A DNA stretch of 64,000 nt, from positions 95,827 through 159,826 of the forward strand of contig JADEZQ010000002.1 of NCBI GenBank assembly GCA_015206785.1, in the 5' to 3' direction. Position 1 is the stretch's first letter. Each line of letters opens with the position of its first letter. Positions 1 through 6,382 of this stretch are shown one piece after another. A program made the position numbers and the translations under genes. The stretch is from Quinella sp. 2Q5 (lineage in GTDB: Bacteria > Bacillota > Negativicutes > Selenomonadales > Selenomonadaceae). Under the pieces are notes generated by a model. That model was given only the letters and a program-made list of their open reading frames with translations. It did not search any database and was not told the DNA's origin.

Positions 1-19
1 CAACCCCTCGTACGCCTGT

Positions 20-41
20 CCCCGGTGTGCGGGGAGTTTTT
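20..41 (+). terminator. Rho-independent terminator of an upstream gene
   Basis: CCCCG (20-24) pairs with CGGGG (30-34) around a 5-nt loop and is followed by a T run. No coding region precedes it inside the window, so it probably ends a gene lying left of position 1. The stretch up to 176 otherwise holds only a TATAAT (81-86) without a convincing -35 box. Confidence 0.6.
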
Positions 42-176
42 GTTTGCGCCACGTGGACACGTCCTATAGTTCATTATCCGTATAATTCTCGTCCGCCGAA
101 ATTTTTTGCAAGGAGTTTTTGACGCCGTCGGCGCGCTCTGTTAGACTGGTGAAAAATTTTTCGGGAGGCAGATTCT

Positions 177-1232
177 ATGGCGGGCAACAAAAATCTCAAC
201 GCCGCGGCTCGTGCACGCAAGGACGAATTCTATACGCAACTGTCCGACATCGAAAACGAACTGAGCCACTATCGCGAACACTTCCGCGGCAAGGTCGTCC
301 TGTGCAACTGCGACGATCCGTTCGAAAGCCAATTCTTCTACTACTTCGCGATGAACTTCAACTTCCTCGGCTTGAGCAAGCTCATCGTCACCAGCTACAC
401 CGGCTCGCCAATCCAAGGCAATCTCTTCGACCCCGCCGAAGGCAAGACGCCCTACAGAGTCGAAATCAATCGCATTGACCGCGACCCGCTCGATTGGTCC
501 GCCGTCACCGAAATGATGAACGAACTTAAGGACGCGCTCGGCAAAAATTCTTCGGCGACCGTCCGCTCCAACACGCTGGCAATTCTTTCGGGCGACGGCG
601 ACTTCCGTTCCGCCGAATGCGTCAAGCTCCTGCGTCAAGCTGACATCGTCGTCACCAACCCGCCGTTCAGTCTCTTCCGCGAATACGTCAAGCAACTCAT
701 TGACCACGGCAAAAAATTTCTCATCATCGGCAACGTCAACTGCATCACCTACAAAGAAATTTTCCCGCTCATCATGAACAACCAACTCTGGCTCGGCGTC
801 AGCATTCACAGCGGCGACAGGAAGTTTCACGTGCCCGACGACTATCCGTTGAACGCAGCGACCTGCGGCGTCGACAGCGACGGCAGAAAATTTATCCGCG
901 TCAAAGGCGTGCGCTGGTTCACGAATCTTGAACACGCCAAGCGCAATCATCCAATCGATTTGGTTCGCAGCTACAAAGACAATCCCGAAAATTTTCCGCG
1001 CTACGACAACTACGACGCAATCGAAGTTTCAAAGACGCTCGATATCCCCGAAGATTATTTCGGCGTGATGGGCGTGCCGATAACCTTCCTCGACAAATAT
1101 TGTCCCGCGCAGTTTGAAATCATCGGCATTGCAAATTCGGCTCGGTGGATTGGTTACGAATGCTACACAATCATCAACGGCAAAAGAATCTACAATCGGA
1201 TTCTGATTAGGAGGCGAGAGCATGGAAATTGA
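177..1232 (+). CDS. EcoRI-family adenine-specific DNA methyltransferase
   Basis: 351 residues, predicted to methylate adenine N6 in a DNA target using S-adenosylmethionine. The N-terminal part contains DEFYTQLSDIE and VVLCNCDDPFES (about residues 38-50), the signature opening of the EcoRI modification methylase family. The catalytic motif IV is TNPPF near residue 160. ATG is preceded by GGGAGG at about 10 bases. The last 11 bases overlap the next gene, a DUF262-HNH nuclease, so the two are translated together. No EcoRI-type endonuclease is present; the partner is a different nuclease. Family assignment is firm; the target sequence is unknown. Confidence 0.9.
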   Translation: MAGNKNLNAAARARKDEFYTQLSDIENELSHYREHFRGKVVLCNCDDPFESQFFYYFAMNFNFLGLSKLIVTSYTGSPIQGNLFDPAEGKTPYRVEINRIDRDPLDWSAVTEMMNELKDALGKNSSATVRSNTLAILSGDGDFRSAECVKLLRQADIVVTNPPFSLFREYVKQLIDHGKKFLIIGNVNCITYKEIFPLIMNNQLWLGVSIHSGDRKFHVPDDYPLNAATCGVDSDGRKFIRVKGVRWFTNLEHAKRNHPIDLVRSYKDNPENFPRYDNYDAIEVSKTLDIPEDYFGVMGVPITFLDKYCPAQFEIIGIANSARWIGYECYTIINGKRIYNRILIRRREHGN

Positions 1233-2316
1233 GATGCGTGAGGTCACGGTCGGCGAGGTCTGCGACGGCTACGAAAACCACGGCGAGGACGGCGTCATTG
1301 GTTACGGCGGCAAGCTCGACATTCGCCCGCAATATCAGCGCAACTTCATCTACAACGACAAACAGCGCGACGAGGTCGTCCGCACCGTGAAGAAAAATTT
1401 TCCGCTCAACGTGATGTATTGGGTCATTCGCGACAACGGCACGTTTGAGGTGATGGACGGTCAGCAGCGCACGATAAGCATTTGCGACTACGTTCACGGA
1501 AATTTTTCGGTGGACGGCAACTACTTCCACAGCCTGTCGGAAAAATTTCGGCGGACGATTCTCGATTACAAGCTGACGGTTTATTTCTGTCGCGGCGACG
1601 ACGACGAGAAGCTCGACTGGTTCCAGATCGTCAACATCGCGGGCGAGAAGCTCCTTGACCAGGAGATTCTCAACGCAGTTTATGCCGGCAGGTTCGTCAA
1701 CGAGGCGCGTGCGTTTTTCTCTCAACGCAAGTGTGCGGCGTATCGATTGGGCAGCGATTACGTCAAAGGCGACCCGATTCGGCAAGACTATCTGGAGACC
1801 GCGCTCAAGTGGATTTGCGACGCGCAAGACGGCCGTTCGATTGAAGAGTACATGTCCGAGCACAAGTTCGGTGACGCCGAGGAGCTCAAGCAGTATTTCC
1901 GCGACGTGATTGCGTGGGTGAAAAAAACTTTCCCGAACACGCGCCCGAAGCAGATGAAGGGTCTGCCGTGGGGAATTCTCTTCAACGTTCACCGCGACGA
2001 CGAGCTTGACCCCGCGCAGTTGGAACGGGACATCGTGCGCCTGTTCAAAGACAAGGAAGTCACCGACAAGCGCGGCGTGTACGAATACCTTCTGACGGGC
2101 GACGAGCGGCACTTGAGCTTGCGGCAATTCGACGACGACATCAAGCAGGAAGTTTATGAGCGGCAGGGCGGCACGTGCAACATTTGCCACAAACACTTCA
2201 GGCTTGAGGATATGGAAGCGGATCACATTGACCCCTGGAGCGCGGGCGGCAAGACAATCCCCGACAACTGCCAAATGCTGTGCAAGCCGTGTAACCGACG
2301 GAAGTCCGCCAAATGA
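1222..2316 (+). CDS. DUF262 domain protein with C-terminal HNH nuclease
   Basis: 364 residues. The N-terminal DUF262 (GmrS/ParB-like) domain shows RPQYQRNFIYNDKQRD near residue 35 and the invariant DGQQRT near residue 77, which in GmrSD and SspE relatives bind or hydrolyse NTP. The C-terminus is an HNH fold: CNIC, then ADHIDPWSAGG, then CKPCNRRK, with both zinc cysteine pairs and the DH pair intact. GmrSD and SspE cut modified DNA. Here the gene overlaps a DNA methylase upstream by 11 bp and trkH downstream by 4 bp, suggesting the nuclease of a restriction-modification or anti-phage unit. Domain calls are seen in sequence; the defence role is inference. Confidence 0.85.
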   Translation: MEIEMREVTVGEVCDGYENHGEDGVIGYGGKLDIRPQYQRNFIYNDKQRDEVVRTVKKNFPLNVMYWVIRDNGTFEVMDGQQRTISICDYVHGNFSVDGNYFHSLSEKFRRTILDYKLTVYFCRGDDDEKLDWFQIVNIAGEKLLDQEILNAVYAGRFVNEARAFFSQRKCAAYRLGSDYVKGDPIRQDYLETALKWICDAQDGRSIEEYMSEHKFGDAEELKQYFRDVIAWVKKTFPNTRPKQMKGLPWGILFNVHRDDELDPAQLERDIVRLFKDKEVTDKRGVYEYLLTGDERHLSLRQFDDDIKQEVYERQGGTCNICHKHFRLEDMEADHIDPWSAGGKTIPDNCQMLCKPCNRRKSAK

Positions 2317-3773
2317 ACCGACGAATTGTTGCGGGCTTGCTCGGATATCTGACGTTGTTCTGCGGCGCGGCAATGATCCCGCCGTTCATCTTGGCGGCGG
2401 CGGCCAAAGAGTTCAACGGAGCGGCGGCGTTCCTGCTGTCGATTTTTTTATGCCTGGCGACGACGTTTGAGCTTGAACGTTTCGGCGGGCTAAAGGGCAA
2501 GGACAACGTCGGTATCCGCGAAGGAATCGCCGTCACGGGTTTGGGCTGGTTGCTGATATCAATCCTAGGGCTCGTGCCATATTTCGCGGGCGGCTATCTG
2601 AATTTGTTGGACAGCCTGGTCGAATCGGTGTCGGGCTTCAGCGGCACCGGCGCGACGGTCATTGAAGACGTGGAAATTTTGCCGCGGTCAATCCTTTTGT
2701 GGCGGTCACTGTCGAATTGGGTCGGCGGGCTGGGAATCGTCGTCATCTTCATGGCAATCATGCCGCAGTTCGGGCGCGGAGCAATGTTCATCCTCAAAGC
2801 CGAGACGACCGGTCCGACGAAGGAGCGGCAAATGCCACGTATCCGCGACAACGCCAAGGCTCTGTTCTCCATCTACGTGCTGCTGACTACGCTCTGCGCG
2901 GTCGGATATTTTCTGTGCGGGCTTCAACCATTCGCCGCCATCAACCACGCAATGACGACTATCGCCACGGGCGGCTACGGCATCTTCAACGGCACGGTCA
3001 GCGAATACGGCAACGCTTATCTGGAATACTGCATGGCGTTCTTCATGATTATCAGCAGCGGCAGCTTCGCGATGTATGTCGTGGCTTATCGTCGGGGCGT
3101 CGGAATAATTTTCCGCAACGCCGAGTTCCGAACGTATCTGCTGATTGTGCTGGCGGTGACGTTGATTGTCGCGTGCGATTTGATTTGGGAGATGCACGTT
3201 GCCCCTGAGACTGCAACGCGCGCGGCGGTCTTCCACGTGGCGAGCTTGTCTTCAACGACGGGTTTCGTTGCGCAAGACTTCGACACGTATCCGCCGATAT
3301 CGAAAGCCTTCCTGCTCATGACGATGTTCCTGGGCGGGTGCGCGGGCTCAACGGCAGGCGGATTGAAAGTCGCGCGGATAATTTTGCTGTTCAAGTTCGT
3401 CGCGCTCATCGTCCGGCAAAAAATCCACCCGAACGTTATCAGCAGCGTGACGTTGAGCGGGCGCGTTGTCGACATTGACGTCGTCTATGGCGCGGCAAAA
3501 TTTTTCTTCGCGGTCGTCGTGCTGGACATTCTCTTCGCGGCGGTGATGATGTTCGACGGCATTGACTTCGTCAACGCAATCAGCGTGAGCGTCTCGACCA
3601 TGGCGAGCGTCGGACCGGGCTTCGGCATTGAGGGCGCAACGAGCACCTACGCCCTGCTTCCGAGCCTGAGCAAATTTTGCGCGTGCGGCTTCATGTTCCT
3701 CAGCCGCCTGGAAATTTTCACGGTGCTTGCGCTCATGTCGCCGAGCTTCTGGCACAAGTCTCGCAACTGGTAA
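2313..3773 (+). CDS. TrkH-family potassium uptake membrane subunit
   Basis: 486 residues, about ten hydrophobic segments, forming the K+-conducting subunit of a Trk/Ktr transporter in the inner membrane. The four pore-loop repeats are visible: SGFSGTGAT (about residue 109), TTIATGGYG, SLSSTTGF and STMASVGPGFG, each carrying the selectivity glycine. The start ATG overlaps the stop of the DUF262-HNH gene (ATGA), so the transporter is coupled to a nuclease gene. No TrkA partner is adjacent; a separate ktrB/ktrA pair lies at 53354-55369. The unusual neighbours hint at a link to the restriction genes, but simple co-transcription is equally possible. Confidence 0.92.
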   Translation: MNRRIVAGLLGYLTLFCGAAMIPPFILAAAAKEFNGAAAFLLSIFLCLATTFELERFGGLKGKDNVGIREGIAVTGLGWLLISILGLVPYFAGGYLNLLDSLVESVSGFSGTGATVIEDVEILPRSILLWRSLSNWVGGLGIVVIFMAIMPQFGRGAMFILKAETTGPTKERQMPRIRDNAKALFSIYVLLTTLCAVGYFLCGLQPFAAINHAMTTIATGGYGIFNGTVSEYGNAYLEYCMAFFMIISSGSFAMYVVAYRRGVGIIFRNAEFRTYLLIVLAVTLIVACDLIWEMHVAPETATRAAVFHVASLSSTTGFVAQDFDTYPPISKAFLLMTMFLGGCAGSTAGGLKVARIILLFKFVALIVRQKIHPNVISSVTLSGRVVDIDVVYGAAKFFFAVVVLDILFAAVMMFDGIDFVNAISVSVSTMASVGPGFGIEGATSTYALLPSLSKFCACGFMFLSRLEIFTVLALMSPSFWHKSRNW

Positions 3774-3796
3774 TCAAAAAAATTTTCCGCGGGTAC

Positions 3797-3825
3797 TTGC
3801 AATGTTCGCGGATGTGTGTTATATT
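3797..3825 (+). promoter_or_regulatory. Sigma-70 promoter of the tRNA cluster
   Basis: TTGCAA (3797-3802), 17-bp spacer, TATATT (3820-3825), ending 14 bases before the first tRNA. Confidence 0.7.
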
Positions 3826-3839
3826 GCGATCCGTTGATT

Positions 3840-3912
3840 GATTCGCTAGCTCAGTTGGTAGAGCACCTGACTTTTAATCAGGGTGTCCCGGATTCGAGTT
3901 CCGGGCGGATCA
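3840..3912 (+). tRNA. tRNA-Lys(TTT)
   Basis: Cloverleaf with acceptor GATTCGC/GCGGATC, anticodon loop CTTTTAA giving anticodon TTT, and T-loop TTCGAGT. CCA is not encoded. First of four tightly spaced tRNAs (Lys-Glu-Asp-Phe). Confidence 0.95.
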
Positions 3913-3913
3913 C

Positions 3914-3988
3914 GGCGCCATCGTCAAGTGGTTAAGACACCGCCCTTTCACGGCGGGTTCGTGGGTTCGAATCCCGCTGGCGTCACCA
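3914..3988 (+). tRNA. tRNA-Glu(TTC)
   Basis: Acceptor GGCGCCA/TGGCGTC, anticodon loop CTTTCAC giving TTC, and encoded CCA. It starts 1 base after tRNA-Lys. Confidence 0.95.
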
Positions 3989-3992
3989 ACGC

Positions 3993-4069
3993 GGCCCGGT
4001 AGTTTAGTTGGTTAGAATGCCGCCCTGTCACGGCGGAGGTCGTCGGTTCAAGTCCGATCCGGGTCGCCA
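3993..4069 (+). tRNA. tRNA-Asp(GTC)
   Basis: Acceptor GGCCCGG/CCGGGTC, anticodon loop CTGTCAC giving GTC, discriminator G, and encoded CCA. Confidence 0.95.
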
Positions 4070-4077
4070 TTTTTTTT

Positions 4078-4153
4078 GCCTCGGTAGCTCAGTTGGTAGA
4101 GCAGGGGACTGAAAATCCCCGTGTCAGTGGTTCGATTCCGCTCTGAGGCACCA
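4078..4153 (+). tRNA. tRNA-Phe(GAA)
   Basis: Acceptor GCCTCGG/CTGAGGC, anticodon loop CTGAAAA giving GAA, and encoded CCA. Last tRNA of the cluster. Confidence 0.95.
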
Positions 4154-4214
4154 CAAGCAATCTCAAGCTCGTCGGCAAGGTCGGCGGGCTTTTTTCGCGG
4201 GTGATTGCGTCGGC

Positions 4215-4277
4215 GTTGTTGTCGTCTACTTTGACGTTGTTGTCGTCTACTTCGCCGTTGTTGTCGTCTACTTTCTT
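4215..4277 (+). repeat. Three tandem 21-bp repeats
   Basis: Three consecutive 21-bp units share GTTGTTGTCGTCTACTT at 4215, 4236 and 4257, differing only in the last four or five bases. The third unit runs into the inverted repeat that starts at 4268. They lie in the intergenic region 4154-4467, which holds no convincing gene. Confidence 0.85.
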
Positions 4278-4440
4278 TCACCGAGGAAAGAAAGTAGCAA
4301 AGAAACTCGCCACTGCGCGTGGGGCGGATACCGTCCACCGTTCCAACGTCCGCGCTACCCGTAGACGCTCGTGCCGCCTATGACGCCATCCTTGGCCGTC
4401 ATACGGCGGCGGGCCGACATCACGTCGGCCTCTACTCCGC
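4268..4440 (+). repeat. Intergenic dyad repeat element, copy 1
   Basis: A perfect 12-bp inverted repeat (4268-4279 with 4286-4297, 6-nt loop) starts with CTACTTTCTTTC and is followed by CAAAGAAA. Downstream are further hairpins, ATGACG/CGTCAT around 4380-4402 and GGCCGAC/GTCGGCC at 4412-4430. The same head, in the same orientation and with its own downstream hairpins, recurs at 56728-56835. The element ends just before the ribosome site of the radical SAM gene. It has no ORF with a recognisable product. Confidence 0.75.
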
Positions 4441-4467
4441 AGTGTTCTCTTGGAGGAGGTATGCGTT

Positions 4468-5289
4468 ATGCTCACGTGTGAAATTTGTCCGCATCATTGT
4501 CGGCTGGAGGTCGGCTCCGTCGGTCGGTGCCGAGCACGAATCAACGACGGCGAGAAAATCATCGCGCTCAATTACGGCAAGATAACTTCAATCGCGCTTG
4601 ACCCCATCGAGAAGAAACCGCTGTACAGATTTTTTCCCGGCAGTCGGATTCTTTCGGTGGGCAGCTTCGGTTGCAACTTGAGCTGTCCGTTTTGCCAGAA
4701 CCACGAAATTTCTATGGCGGACGCGACCTTCCCGACGCGAACGCTGATGCCGGCGCAGCTCGTTGAACTTGCGGTTGAGCTGGTGCCACGCGGGAATATC
4801 GGCGTCGCCTTCACGTACAACGAACCGTTCATCGGCTATGAGTTCGTGCGAGACACGTCGGAGTTGCTCAAAGCTCGCGGGTTGAAGAGCGTGCTGGTGA
4901 CCAATGGGACGGTTTCGCCCGCCGCGCTGAAAAAAATTCTGCCGCTTATCGACGCAATGAACATCGACCTTAAAGGTTTCAGCCGGAAAATTTATGACGG
5001 GCTCGGCGGCGACTTCCTGACGGTGCAGCGGACGATTGAGCTTGCCGCGCAGAATTGTCACGTGGAAGTTACGACGCTGGTGGTGCCGACTATGAACGAC
5101 TCCGCCGACGAGATGGAAGCCGAGGCTCAATGGCTCGCGTCCGTGTCGAAGGATATTCCTTTGCACATCAGCCGCTTCTTCCCGCGCTACAAAGTCACCG
5201 ACATTGCACCGACGCCCGTCAAAAAAATTTATGAGCTCGTCGACGTTGCGAAGCGTCATCTGAATTTCGTTTACCCCGGCAACTGCTGA
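4468..5289 (+). CDS. Radical SAM protein, AmrS / PFL-activase-like
   Basis: 273 residues. An N-terminal cysteine-rich stretch (CEICPHHC, GRC) precedes the radical SAM cluster motif CNLSCPFC near residue 69, which binds a 4Fe-4S cluster that cleaves SAM. The layout matches the AmmeMemoRadiSam-system radical SAM enzymes and pyruvate-formate-lyase activase homologues (COG1180). Start ATG 4468 is chosen because GGAGGAGG lies 8 bases upstream; an in-frame TTG at 4450 would place that site inside the gene. The usual partners (AmmeMemoRadiSam A/B proteins or a glycyl-radical enzyme) are not adjacent, so the substrate is unknown. Confidence 0.8.
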   Translation: MLTCEICPHHCRLEVGSVGRCRARINDGEKIIALNYGKITSIALDPIEKKPLYRFFPGSRILSVGSFGCNLSCPFCQNHEISMADATFPTRTLMPAQLVELAVELVPRGNIGVAFTYNEPFIGYEFVRDTSELLKARGLKSVLVTNGTVSPAALKKILPLIDAMNIDLKGFSRKIYDGLGGDFLTVQRTIELAAQNCHVEVTTLVVPTMNDSADEMEAEAQWLASVSKDIPLHISRFFPRYKVTDIAPTPVKKIYELVDVAKRHLNFVYPGNC

Positions 5290-5343
5290 ACCATTGACGA
5301 AGGGCTGGCGGCAGGATAAAATTTTCGCGAAGGGGGCGATCTC

Positions 5344-5751
5344 ATGAACGACGTCAAGAAAACTTCCGAACCGAAAATTTCCGAGCCGACGACTTATCGC
5401 GAAGGCGACGCCCGATTCGATGTCAGTTCGCTCGACGAAGTCAAGGACGAAAGCGGCAACGGTATCTTCCACATGACGGCGCGCTTCAAATGGATTTTGG
5501 GGCTGTCGGCTCTGTTGCTGGTGATGGTGAGCGTCCTAATCTATTCGGCGTACAAAGACGCGCTCGCCGTGGAAATTTGGCAGCTGGCAATCTGGTGCGT
5601 GTGCTGGCCCCTGGCAATCTACTCCATCGCGAAAAGATCTGTGGCGGCTCTCGTGTTGAACTTCGTGTTGTTCTTCGGCGTGTCGCTGATTCCCGTCTGG
5701 CAGTCCGCGCACGAAAACTTTCAAGCCGTCTTCAAACTCTTCTTCGGCTAA
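5344..5751 (+). CDS. Hypothetical membrane protein, three TM segments
   Basis: 135 residues. A charged, probably cytoplasmic N-terminus of about 45 residues is followed by three hydrophobic helices (about 46-68, 77-98 and 101-122). No family recognised. GGGGG lies 8 bases before the ATG. It sits 54 bp downstream of the radical SAM gene and ends in a terminator shared with the convergent plsC. Confidence 0.6.
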   Translation: MNDVKKTSEPKISEPTTYREGDARFDVSSLDEVKDESGNGIFHMTARFKWILGLSALLLVMVSVLIYSAYKDALAVEIWQLAIWCVCWPLAIYSIAKRSVAALVLNFVLFFGVSLIPVWQSAHENFQAVFKLFFG

Positions 5752-5758
5752 AAAAATT

Positions 5759-5790
5759 GACCGTCGAGTTAATCGGCGGTCGTTTTGTTT
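5759..5790. terminator. Terminator between convergent genes
   Basis: GACCG (5759-5763) pairs with CGGTC (5777-5781), followed by GTTTTGTTT. On the other strand an A/T run also flanks the stem, so it may serve plsC too. Confidence 0.6.
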
Positions 5791-6382
5791 ATGCGGACGC
5801 TTTGAGCTTGGCGATCTCGCTCATGATTTGTTGCGCGAAGGCGTCGAGGGCTTCCTTGTCCTTCGTCGAGCCGGTGAACTTCATCGGCGTGCCATAAACT
5901 ACGGCGGGTTGCGGCAAAAATTCTGCGCGGGAAAAAATTTTCTCCGTGCCGACAATCGCGGCGGGGATAATCGGTGCCTTGGTCATCGCGGCAATCAGAC
6001 TGACGCCCGCCTCTGCACGACCGAGCTTGCCCGTCTTAGAGCGCGTGCCTTCGGGGAAGATGCCGAAGCATTTGCCCTCGCGCAGAATTTTCACGGCGGT
6101 CTTAATCGCTGACTTATCGGCCGCGCCGCGCCTGACGGGGAACACGTGCAGACTTCGACAGACCCACGCCATCACGGGGTTGCTGAACAGTTCCTCCTTG
6201 CCCATGTAGCAAACTTCGCGGTCGATGAACGTGCCCAGGAACGGCGGATCCCAATTGCTAACGTGGTTTGCCGCCAAGATGAACGCGCCGCTCGCAGGGA
6301 TGTTGTCCGCGCCAATGACCCGCGTCCGAAGAATCGCACCGTACCAAATGCGGCACAGCACCTTGAAGAATTTATAGAACAT
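5789..6382 (-). CDS. plsC: 1-acyl-sn-glycerol-3-phosphate acyltransferase
   Basis: 197 residues. Transfers the second acyl chain to lysophosphatidic acid in phospholipid synthesis at the inner membrane. The catalytic NHVSNWDPP (HX4D motif) lies near residue 40 and the glycerol-phosphate-binding FPEGTRS near residue 115; both are intact. Its start overlaps the 3' end of the fused restriction enzyme gene by 11 bp, so it is probably transcribed with that gene, an odd pairing for a housekeeping enzyme. Confidence 0.93.
   Translation of the reverse strand: MFYKFFKVLCRIWYGAILRTRVIGADNIPASGAFILAANHVSNWDPPFLGTFIDREVCYMGKEELFSNPVMAWVCRSLHVFPVRRGAADKSAIKTAVKILREGKCFGIFPEGTRSKTGKLGRAEAGVSLIAAMTKAPIIPAAIVGTEKIFSRAEFLPQPAVVYGTPMKFTGSTKDKEALDAFAQQIMSEIAKLKASA

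Noticed and set aside
15..45. CRISPR-like CCCCGG...CGGGGA hairpin
   Set aside because: It occurs once, with no spacer-repeat array, and is followed by a T run, so it is a terminator.
119..478. ORF starting TTG 119 with AAGGAG upstream
   Set aside because: It overlaps the methylase in another frame and its product is a low-complexity Arg-rich shadow.
4048..4338. 96-codon minus-strand ORF over tRNA-Phe and tandem repeats
   Set aside because: It is a translation of tRNA and repeat DNA, not a gene.
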